Assembly: GCA_024195265.1 (NCBI GenBank)
Contig: JAJLRJ010000008.1
Location: 4,958,001 to 5,022,000 of the forward strand
DNA length: 64,000 bases
Direction of reading: 5' to 3'
Origin: Dendrophyllia cribrosa
Taxonomy: Eukaryota; Cnidaria; Anthozoa; Scleractinia; Dendrophylliidae
Numbering within the stretch: the first letter of the stretch is position 1; each line of letters opens with the position of its first letter. Both the position numbers and the translations under genes were made by a program. The notes under the pieces were generated by a model that was not told the DNA's origin, did no database searches, and saw only the letters and a program-made list of their open reading frames with translations. Below, one piece after another: positions 55,343 through 64,000 of this stretch.

Positions 55343-56547
55343 CGATTACATATACTAATTTCGCTATATAGCGCGGCACCCCTAAAAGTAACCAATGCAA
55401 ACCGTTTCACACACGTGCAGTGAGCTGACGCGAACGAAAGCGAAAGATGAAGGCGTCACCACGAGTACGCGCGTCAAAGCGAGGCTGATTGCTAATTGCG
55501 AGGCTAATTGTGCATCAAAGCGCAATTATTGCGCATCATCAATTGCGCATCAAAGCCCCCACATGAAATCGAGGCGAGTGGTCAGCCAGTCCAAGATGGT
55601 GCCCAAAGCCTGAAATCGCATAGCATCCAGCCCAATTCCTCCCACAATCCCCTGCGCCCAGACCAATACCCAACGAGATTAGGTAGCGTTCTCCTATCGT
55701 CGAACGCAAATATGGCGTCAGATGTTGAACTTAATCGCGCAAGCAAATCGATACTTCGATCCGCGAGTCACCGCATTTATATCTTACGTGACTAGAAGTA
55801 ATTGGAAATTAGAAAAACGAGGCCGCCAAATTTGAAAGCGACGTAATTGGATAACGGATATTTAGATAATTGATTTTGAGATTTCAAACTTGAAAGCGAG
55901 GTAATTGGATAAACGGAGAAAAATCTCAATTTTTTTCGCCATACACAAAGTTAGGCTCGCAGTCTTCTCTCGTCGACCGCAATTAACTAATCAACCTCCC
56001 AGACACCGCTTGCAATTTATAAATCGGGTAGGCTTGGCACCAGATGACCTTAACGTTTACAGAACGTTCTAACGGACACTAAAAGTTTCAAAGGCATTAA
56101 CCTTTAAATGCATTTGAACGGGAGTATTAGCGAATCAAAGTTTAATGAAAGTTTTGCGGGGGATGAAAAACAGCGGGTTTAACCAGAAGAATATTTTGCT
56201 AAAACAATAAAATTTGCTAAAACAATATGGTTTGTTGTCTCCTCCAGAAATCAACTTCAGCAGACTTATTAATAATTCTTGACTCCTTGAAACAATCAAA
56301 TCAAATCAACAGTGTAACTAAAAGTTTAGCTATTTGACTGGCACCAGTTTGCACGATTGTCAGTCCAGTTGTTTTTCGTGAACGCTAATTTCTTCTTTGT
56401 ACAAAAGCGAAATTGTTTAATTGCTCCTTAAGGTCACGCTTTCTGGGGAATATTCCAAAGTCGCTTAATAAATTCATTGCATATCATACCACCCATGGCT
56501 ACAAGTATGTTGTACGACACTGACCTCAGTGTAAGTTCTTGTATTGG
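55343..56547. other. non-coding, nothing recognised
   Basis: Short plus-strand frames at 55,395-55,795 show no motifs. GTAATTGGATAA(C)GGA repeats twice near 55,845 and 55,910. Confidence 0.3.
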
Positions 56548-57072
56548 TCACTCCTCCCTCATGCGAGCCTCCTCCTGCCGGCGCTCCAGGTACTGAACCG
56601 TGTTAAAAAGAGTGGTAACCATATGCCGCAGATCATCAATCTCGCCACGTTGTTGGAACGTCTGTGCTGACAATTCACCCATATAGACATCTTGGGCAGC
56701 CTGTTCTTGAGGGCGTGCCTCCATACCACCCCGGGTGCGTCTTTGTGGTCTCTCCTGCCTCATGCGAGCCTCCTCCAACCGGCGTTCCAGGTGCTGAACC
56801 GTGTTAGAAAGAGTGGTGAGCATATGTCGCAGATTATCAATCTCGCCACGTTGTTGGTAAGTCTGTGCTGACAATTCACCCATATAGACATCTTGCGCTG
56901 CCTGTTCTTGAGGGCGTGCCTCCATACCACCCCGGGTGCGTCTTTGTGGATTCCTTTGTGTCTGGGTCTCGGTACCTTGGGCCGGTAGTAAGTCAGCAAT
57001 TGGTTTGGACATATGCATCATATGACTTGTAAGCTGCTCATTAACATGTTTGGTAACTGCTGCTCGCAAACC
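56548..57072 (-). CDS. coiled-coil exon with a duplicated 67-residue unit
   Basis: The exon starts at 57,072 after a TTTTGACAG acceptor (phase 0, GLRAAVTKHVNEQL) and ends in TGA at 56,550-56,548. There is no usable ATG at its beginning, so an upstream exon is expected. Two tandem units of 67 residues (201 bp) each read QRRTRGGMEARPQEQ, then QDVYMGELSAQTxQQRGEID, then an amphipathic helix LRHMxTTLxNTVQxLERRxE. The helix is predicted coiled-coil and mediates self-association. I cannot name the family; the architecture resembles accessory Gag-like proteins of transposons, but that is a guess. Both units are lesion-free. Confidence 0.5.
   Translation of the reverse strand, partial: GLRAAVTKHVNEQLTSHMMHMSKPIADLLPAQGTETQTQRNPQRRTRGGMEARPQEQAAQDVYMGELSAQTYQQRGEIDNLRHMLTTLSNTVQHLERRLEEARMRQERPQRRTRGGMEARPQEQAAQDVYMGELSAQTFQQRGEIDDLRHMVTTLFNTVQYLERRQEEARMREE
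56560..56962 (-). repeat. 201-bp tandem duplication within the coiled-coil exon
   Basis: CGGCGnTCCAGGTnCTGAAC recurs at 56,579 and 56,780, an offset of 201 bp. Identity is about 93-95% by eye, and the length is a multiple of three. Confidence 0.9.
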
Positions 57073-57569
57073 CTGTCAAAACATGGTTCATACAGACTTA
57101 AAATTTTTCATTCACGAACTTGTGAACAACATTTAAGGTCTTGTTTTTCTCAGGAACACACATTATTATGTTGCAATTTTACATATTCTGCGTACTTAAG
57201 TCAACCAACCGGTATCTTTTAATAGCAAAATGAGGTTATTTTAATTTGCTGTACAGTCTCAAGCATTCAAGGACTGTCCAATGATATACAAGGACTTATC
57301 CATAATATTCAAGATAAATAAGTCTGTTAGCAAATTTGAGGACAAGTTGTAGTCTCTCCAAAAGTCGACCGTCGTGGTAACATAGGCTGAACCGAGGTCT
57401 TTAAAGTGTCACACACACGTAGAGCACTTGGGGATCTTTGATCGAGAGAACAGACAGTGAGACGTTCCTAGCAGTGGTAGAGCAACTAACACTCCCACTG
57501 GCAATTATTGGGGAACAAAAAGTGGTTGGCAAAGATGGGATGAACCAAAATAACTGTTTTATCACTCTT
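57073..57569. other. non-coding spacer
   Basis: Upstream flank of the coiled-coil exon. No matching upstream exon could be recognised. Confidence 0.3.
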
Positions 57570-58020
57570 CATTTTAAGTAATGATCCGCATAAGAAGGAT
57601 AGCGCCAACGGCAATGGAATGTCAAACACGATGGAATGTCAAGAATTTTCATTGTTAAAACTAGTGATCTCATTGGCCTAGACTCAAAAACCGCTAAAAA
57701 GTTAAGGTTCAAGGTGCATTTTGTCTAATTTTTTTAAGGTTTCAAGTAATTTGAGACCCAATCGCACAACATACAATTTTTAAAAGAAATTGTATTTGGG
57801 GAACTTCATCAAAGAAGCAAAATTATTAGCTATTGTCTTCTGCTATTCTGATTGGTTAAGCACGAACATTTCCTTATTTTTATAATGAAATATAATTATT
57901 AACCATCAGGTCCTCCTCTATTCTTGAAATCAAAGATATTCTATGTGGGAAAGAGCCAGTGCCGCAATGAATAATGAAGTTTGCTATCGTTCTTATGTGG
58001 AACAATACTTAATGTATTAT
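57570..58020. repeat. dispersed repeat family A with the empty site of the 8.7-kb element
   Basis: 57,570-57,896 matches 13,171-13,600 reversed and 57,899-58,010 matches 4,447-4,340 reversed, without anything between. The TA at 57,897-57,898 corresponds exactly to the TA that flanks the 8.7-kb element. Confidence 0.85.
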
Positions 58021-58415
58021 GGCTTGCATAACAAACTACAAATTATATTCTCCACTTCCCCTCCGCTCCCCTCCCATCCCCTCCCCTCCACACAAAAATT
58101 GAAATAAAAATTTAAATAGCATAACATGTATTTGAATAACATTGCAATAGATCCCTCACTTAATATCTCCAGTCGCTTTTTGTTGGAACTTTTTTCTCAG
58201 TGTACAGTATTAATTGCTTTCAAAGTTTTGGGAAAAATCATTTTCTCTTATTTTTGGAGAGTTTGAAATGTTAAAAAAACCATTCAATCAAATATCAGCA
58301 GTGTTTGAAATAACCTAGAGTCTACACGGGGAACAAAGTTGGCGCTATCCCAAATAATAATTTTTCATTAGTTATATTTCAAATAGTTTTCTAATACACA
58401 TGTAAATGTAATTAA
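58021..58415. other. non-coding spacer
   Basis: Contains a CCCCTCC-rich run near 58,058-58,090. No gene was seen. Confidence 0.3.
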
Positions 58416-58845
58416 AGGGGCTGTGTCGCGAGAATGGCGGGTGAGGACTGGGTACTAACAACTTGAAAATTTATCAAGTTGGCGGCCATTACTGTCTAAT
58501 TCGCTACAATCCGTTCCATCCCGTCGTATTGCGTGGAAGGATAGATCTCAAGTTTACAAATTAGTTAGAGTATTTACTTGGCTAGATTTTTGTTAAATTA
58601 TTTCTGCGATTTGTTAGTCGTACCTTCGAAAAAGTCGATGTCTTCCAGTAGTGGTGGATGTTGGGGAGTAATTTAAAAGCGTAATCGATCGTGTGTTTGT
58701 TTACCTCCCGTGGTTCGACACGAGTGCAAGCGCAATAAAACTTGCCGCGATCCGGGAGGGAACAATAGAAATTTACATGTGTGACGTCAGGTGACGTCAC
58801 ATGACAGGAACTCATTGTGCAGACTCACCTTGCGACATAGCCCCT
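58416..58845. mobile_element. 430-bp TTAA-flanked MITE, AGGGGCTGTGTCGC termini
   Basis: AGGGGCTGTGTCGCGAGAAT at the left and (reverse complement) AGGGGCTATGTCGCAAGGTG at the right lie between TTAA sites (58,412-58,415 and 58,846-58,849). Confidence 0.85.
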
Positions 58846-58868
58846 TTAACAACCCACATCACTGACAA

Positions 58869-59023
58869 ACCTTCAATTCAATCCATTTCACTTCCTCTTT
58901 GCAGAAGTTACAAGGTACTGTCCTGTTAGGACACTCCTCTAAATGCTGTTTAAGATCTTTCTTTTTCAGTTGTTTACCACACTCCTTGGAGCAATTTATT
59001 TCAACAAAGGAACAATCTTTCAA
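58869..59023 (-). pseudogene. TRAF-type zinc-finger exon with a damaged splice acceptor
   Basis: The frame DHLKDCSFVEINCSKECGKQ, then LKKKDLKQHLEECPNRTVPC and NFCKEEVKWIELK, is a TRAF-type zinc finger: paired C/H ligands spaced as in TRAF adaptors, which link receptors to ubiquitin signalling. It ends at a donor GAAG|GTTTGT. At the start a good polypyrimidine tract (TTTATTCCTTTT) runs into GG instead of AG, exactly where this family's exon normally begins, so the acceptor appears lost. A short RING-end exon lies upstream at 59,461-59,410. No RING core or MATH/TRAF-C domain was found in the window. Confidence 0.6.
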
Positions 59024-59221
59024 ATGATCCAAAAGGAATAAAGACACAAGCAATGTGACATACACGTCTGCTGGGACACAACTTTCAGTACCTTAGATAC
59101 ATGTGCCTTGCTTGCTCTATGTTTTGGTTGAAAAAGCTGTCAAGAGCACTATAGACATTTGCCAAAATGACACTTATTCTCTCATCATGGCAATCAAAAT
59201 GCTTAATATTAATAATAATTA

Positions 59222-59395
59222 CAGTAGAATCTTGATAACTCAAACTCCCCATAACTCGAACATCTTGTGAGTTTAATTATTTTCTTTTTAAGTGTCCCCT
59301 GCTTCACTTGGCTACAGAGTTAAACCCTCTGTAACTCTAACTTTGGCTAACTCAAACAATTTCCTGAGGGATAGAGTTATCGCCATTCAACTGTG
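59222..59395. mobile_element. degenerate MITE, CAGTAGAATCTTGATAACTC termini
   Basis: CAGTAGAATCTTGATAACTC at the left and (reverse complement) CAGTTGAATGGCGATAACTC at the right, with TAACTCnAAC motifs between. It lies in the intron between the two TRAF-type exons. Confidence 0.6.
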
Positions 59396-59409
59396 TTATT
59401 AGTAATTAC

Positions 59410-59461
59410 CTGTGACTCATTTAAACGCTCATTATCTACAGGGCACTTTGGGCCACCATCC
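59410..59461 (-). CDS. 52-bp exon: end of a TRAF RING domain
   Basis: Between the acceptor TTTTCATAG and the donor CAG|GTAATT the sequence encodes DGGPKCPVDNERLNESQ (entering phase 1, leaving phase 0). GPxCPVDxExL is the C-terminal end of the RING finger in TRAF-family proteins, holding its last CxxD metal ligands. It is the natural partner of the zinc-finger exon 390 bp downstream. Upstream RING exons are not recognised within 3 kb. The gene is either truncated or interrupted. Confidence 0.6.
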
Positions 59462-61243
59462 CTATGAAAAGTAAGGAAACAATTACTTAAAGAGGATAAT
59501 TTAAATAAACAGTAACTTTTCTTATCACCAGATGTTTGCAAGATGAAGAAGACAAAACTAAATACCATACAACCTAATTACCAACTAATAGCAGCAGCAG
59601 ATTATGATAGTAGTTGACAGAAAACATATTTACATCCAAAATTATGCATATGTAATGAGATTTATGCGTCTTTTACAAAAATTATGTGGGAATCACTGGT
59701 CATATGCAAAACTATCATGTCAAGTAACTTTTTTCTCTCCAAATTGCATAATTTTTACCATAAGTACTTAACAATTAGGGTAATTAATAAAAAAACATTG
59801 TCAACCAACACTTTTGCTAGAAACTCAGTTGAAGTGCTAATAATTTCTTTTGTATGAAGCTGCAACGCTATCCATCCCCTTTATTGATACACTAATCAAA
59901 CCTCTTTCTTACAATCCTATCTCCCAAAAACAAACACTTCAAAACACTTAACACCACAACTTTCTACAAACGTCTTTCATTTCTTTCTCTTTTTTTTTTT
60001 AGCAAATTTCCGTCCCTTTTATCTTGCCATCTTTCCTCATTTCAATCCACAGATCTCAACCACAACTGCGACAAGTTACTAACTCCAGCTCACCAAACCA
60101 ATTTATTTTAGAAATTTCCCTTATCTTACAATCCTTCCCCATTTCAATCCATACATCTCAACCACAACTAACACATCATTGTAACTCCAGCCCGCCAAAC
60201 CAATTTATTCCATCACCCTGTCCCTTTTTGAGACCATTTCAACAATACTATCCACCAATGTGGGCTTCCATCCTTCGCCCTACAAAATCTACCACACTTT
60301 CACTTTCTTCAACGAAATCTTCGACTGTTCTTTCACCCAGCAAAATAACACATTACACAATAATTTAACTAATCAACCTCCCAAACATTCAATAAACAAA
60401 CAACAGTCGCAATAGCGATGGGGGAGGAAGAGATGGAATTTCTGGTTTAACTGGAGAGGTTGGGTTGTACGGCCAAAATGGCCTCGAAATTTGAAGTCGA
60501 GACATTCTCGTTCCCAGTCGCTTCCATTTAACTTGTACTCAGTCCCCTGTCTTCCTAAAATGAAATATATATGGGATCTGGTTCTGGTCAGTATTGGGTT
60601 TTGAGTTGTGGGTCGGTGTATCGGTGTAACTGCTACGGGATTTTGTTACGAAAGACCCTCAGGCCCTTTGTCTCTATTATTTGTTATTGAACTATTTCAA
60701 AAGGAATGCCGTAAACTCAAGATATACAATATATTGCTACTGCTCATTCACAAATAATGCTAACATCATGTAAATGTTGTATATTTGAGAAAGAATTTTC
60801 ATGTGTGTGATCTGTAGTTTTGACCATACTTAAAAGAGAAATCACATGTTGACACCATGCATACAGTATAAAAGCTAAAAGGGTACCCAGATATAAATGT
60901 TATGGTAAGGAGCCAAGTTCAATGCAATTCTATCACTGTTCTGTGACAATATTTTTAGAGCATTCAATTTTGCACAACTATATATCAGTACACACTTATC
61001 TACAGTATGTACTAAAACAATAGTTTCCACTCACCTGATCTGGAAAGATGATTATACATTTGAGTAATCATATGTTATATTGAAAAAAAATATCCTGTTA
61101 TCATCTGCCTCAGTTGTTTAGCTACCTAAAATGTGTTTTTTTTTGGCATAAGGTAGATTAAAGAATAATATTTATGGCTTATGCGAGTGTCAGGGTTGTA
61201 AATACTTGCCTTAAAATGTAGGTTGTTTCAATTGAAGAGCAGA
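59462..61243. other. non-coding; 101-bp imperfect tandem pair at 60,037-60,215
   Basis: CATTTCAATCCA followed by ATCTCAACCACAACT recurs at 60,037 and 60,138, each ending CCAAACCAATTTATT. Otherwise A/T-rich with nothing recognised. Confidence 0.4.
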
Positions 61244-64000
61244 TTATACATGTTGCTGATATTGAAGTGCGGTGATTTGAGCTAGATTTCGTTCTTCTTC
61301 TCTGAGCCTTTCCTGTAATAGTTTGCTTTCCGCTATCAATTGTAGTCTTTGAAAGGCCATTGGCTGGAGCACTACGTTCTGTAAAGAGTGCACTCTAAAA
61401 AGAGCAACAAAACTACATCCTGTAGCTCTTTTTGCCTTTCCTAAGTCAACCACTACTTGAGGCAATGTTTGACCTTGCGATTTATGAATTGTTATAGCAT
61501 ATTGCAACCGAAGTGGCAGCTGCTGTATGGAGAATCGCTATCCATCACTTTACCATTCAAATAAGTGCGGTGGTACGGGGACAGTCTAAGAGTTTGTTGG
61601 CAGAAAAGCTGGGCCTGTGCAGTGTGGGAACTGTACAAGTGCTGCAATGGGTAGGCAAGGGGGAGGGCGATCAGGATGGAAGATTAGATCTTTAACAACA
61701 CTGGTGGCACCATTGCACAGCCCAACTTCCTGCCAAAGGTTGCACGTTAGCATTACCGCAGCCCCCGTGCAATGAACATTACAGTATCAAGGCCACCAGC
61801 ATCATCTGATGTTGCTGACTTTGCATTTTTGTCTGAATGAACAGCTGATAAGCGACGGATTGGTGTTACAAGTTTGGTGAGTTTGTCAAAGTTGTACTTT
61901 GCAACACTTTGCTTGTCAAAATATAATCTAGGTGCTTCTGTGAATTCACTCATGTTGACGTGTTGTGGTGTTCTCTCACAGAGTTAAATCCAATCATTTT
62001 GAGTGGTCTGACCATCTTGCAAGCGAAGCAGAATTGCTCGAAATTCTTCTGCCTGTGGATTGTTTCCAGCCTGTCAAATATTTCCTGTCAGCAAAACAAC
62101 TGTTTGAAAAGGAGTATATGTTGAATGACCATGCTGTGCTAGTAACGAACTGGAATTGGCTTATCTCCAACAGGTGGCAGTTGTCCAAAAACTCCAAGAA
62201 TTATAACCGAAATCCTCCCAAGGGGTTTATGATGTTTTCCTGTTGCCTGTCGTAGACACATATCGACCCAAGCTAGTGTGCGCTGTCCGAGCATAGACAT
62301 TTCATACGTAATAAGGTAATGCTTTCCAGAAAAGCGAAGTTGCAAGCGTTGCAACTCTGTTCCTTTAAGTCTGCATTATTATGATTATGAACCAGCAGCT
62401 GTAATGCAGAACGTAAGGTACATCCCTGAATGTTGTACCCTACCATACCAGTGGTGCCTTAAGTTTGCATTTGTCTCCAAGAAGAGCCTTTATTGCACTG
62501 ATGAGAAAATATTTATTTGATCCTGCTGTCCCTGTAATGATCATATGAAGTGGTTCACTTGGGGTTTCACTGATTAGGACTGCATGATGGATAGCAAGTA
62601 TGTTGTAAGCAAGGATCTGGTCTCTGTTTAGTTGTGCTGGATTAAAAGGTTGGTGGTGTGGTCTGTTGACAGCAGTTGGGTCCTCTAGTGCTTCATTTCT
62701 GCATTTTGTTATCCAATTTGCAGATTCCAGAAGCAGACCAGGAGGTATTGCTCTTGCAGTTTCTGTCCAGTCAAACTGGGAGTTTTCATGAGACTGGCCT
62801 TCTTGCGAGATATCATGGTCATACTGCTGATTTAGGCGACACGGCAACATCCACTCATCGGGTTCTCCTTTACGGCTTGGCACTTCATCATTATCATCAT
62901 CGTCATCTTCTGGTTCATCTCCATTATAACGTTGTGCTTGTTCAAGCTCTTGCTGCAACATTGGTATGTAATCTGCAGGCGTTTCAGGGGCAACAAATGC
63001 GTGGAAGCACTGAATGTGAATTTTATCCGAGTCTTCAAGTCCATCCCATACAGCATTGACTGCTCCAGACCATACTTGCAGTACTTATCGTAATTCTTCC
63101 CTGATGGATTTGGAGAGAAATTTGGAAAAGTTCTAATAACTACGTCCTGTTTACGGCGTTTGAGCTCCCCCTTAGTGACATAGTAAGCAGAAGCAAACTG
63201 GACAAGGTTAAGGTTAAGAATTTGAGGGGTATTTTCTTGCCAGTTACATGTTGCTCGAATAACAATTTTTTTCCTGACGGATCGAGTGGGATCTATCAAA
63301 GGCCTGGCAGTAGTTATCAGCAGCACTGAAAGTAAAAAAGAAAGTGGGAGCTCCTTTCAGTACAGTGTCTGTGTTATTAGTGCCTTACGTTCCTGGTAAC
63401 GCTGATACCAGTACTGCTTTGTACCTTGTATCTTAGCAACGTAACGATGGACACGATTCATGAGCTGGTTGGCTGACATTTGACCTACCATTTCTTGAAG
63501 TTCCTCAGTTGTTAAGTTGGCATTTAGTTCCTGACCCTAATAATAAATTATTTTCTTTTAAAGATGGCTGCCCTAGTTTTCTAGTCCATTATGGCTATTT
63601 CGGGCAGCCAGAACTCTCCATTGATTGTATTACTTATTGTAAATTCATGTAAATAGACTATAGAGTACAAAAAAAGTTGTTGTTGTTGGCATCTTCTGGG
63701 TTTTGAGTGAGATAAATGCGAGCTTGCGACAACAATTGATGGTGTTGTTTCATGTTCAATGCCCAATATGGAAATCAAGGGCGTGATGCAAATTGCCAGG
63801 TAAAGGTTCCATTGGTTGAAAGGTCTGCATACTTAATAAGGTGTTTGAAACCCACCGTCAAGGAAACTTCTCAAAGGCGTACATGTTTGGTTGGGCCTCC
63901 TTTACCATAAGGAAATAGTGTTGGAAATACCATTGAAGCTAAGCCCTCTGTGCAAAATTCATTTACATAGGATCCCCATCATTTGATGGCCAGTCCAGTG
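61244..64000 (-). pseudogene. Helitron Rep/helicase (Helitron_like_N plus Pif1-type helicase), decayed
   Basis: Read right to left, fragments in different frames line up in the family order. There is a Helitron_like_N start near 63,990-63,670 (WPSNDGDP, then FPYWALNMKQHHQLLSQARI) and, after an intron-like gap, QMSANQLMNRVHRYVAKIQG and APTFFFTFSAADNY (63,535-63,320). The rest of Rep is deleted. Next come VVIRTFPNFSPNPSGKNYDK (about 63,140), WDGLEDSDKIHIQCFHAFVA, the Pif1 N-terminus with a degenerate Walker A (ITGTAGSNKYF, about 62,545), the Walker-B-like YEMSML and GQLPPVGDK (62,310-62,175), ARVMLTCNLWQEVGLCNGA (about 61,745) and the last helicase motif YAITIHKSQGQTL (about 61,500). Stop at 61,244. 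Helitrons move by rolling-circle replication; frameshifts and stops rule out function. Confidence 0.85.

Noticed and set aside
1..64000. tRNA, rRNA, snRNA genes, riboswitches, bacterial operons or origins
   Set aside because: I looked for GGTTCGANTC-type tRNA boxes, rRNA-like blocks and clustered prokaryotic frames and found none; introns, poly(A) signals and element types are eukaryotic.

Overview
The window looks like a repeat-dense, roughly 38-40% GC stretch of an animal nuclear genome, most likely an anthozoan cnidarian (stony coral or sea anemone). The reasons are AIG1/GIMAP-like GTPase, RecQ-like helicase, TRAF zinc-finger and ZAD-like zinc-finger gene pieces of the kind expanded in corals, a DIRS retrotransposon, a Helitron, and very many short inverted-repeat DNA elements. 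No intact, undisturbed multi-exon host gene is visible. Species assignment is inference; I could not run a search.

Layout: 1-2,300 is the 5' part of a DIRS-type retrotransposon on the minus strand. 4,450-13,168 is one 8.7-kb TA-flanked inverted-terminal-repeat element. It carries a two-exon Gag-like zinc-knuckle gene on the minus strand (its intron is a 53-bp minisatellite) and, on the plus strand, an open frame with a triplicated cysteine-protease-like block. An uninterrupted copy of its insertion site lies at about 57,897. 14,700-18,510 is a 1.55-kb tandem duplication whose third copy lies inverted at 44,220-47,170. 18,715-20,278 is a ZAD-like gene with a frameshift. 20,546-23,264 holds a LINE RT scrap, a TTAA-flanked element with an exon-like frame, and a RecQ-like helicase pseudogene. 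23,474-28,148 is an AIG1-type GTPase gene split just after its P-loop by a 3.67-kb transposon with a perfect 10-bp target duplication.

30,568-53,500 is a nest of elements inside elements: a foldback element with a 10-bp duplication beside a palindromic MITE inside a TA-flanked element; an ATGTCT-flanked palindrome; a long palindrome whose left arm holds a 2.6-kb insertion and whose right arm holds a 150-bp one; and a 2.4-kb near-perfect TTAA palindrome with the same 106-codon frame in both arms. 56,548-59,461 has a coiled-coil exon with a 67-residue duplication and two TRAF-type exons. 61,244-64,000 is a decayed Helitron Rep/helicase on the minus strand.

The genes do not form a pathway. The coherent story is one of insertions. 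Because several repeats are present two or three times within the window, or as two arms of a palindrome, many insertions have an internal empty site that fixes their ends and target duplications exactly. The most interesting candidate system is the 8.7-kb cargo-carrying element and its zinc-knuckle and protease-like frames.
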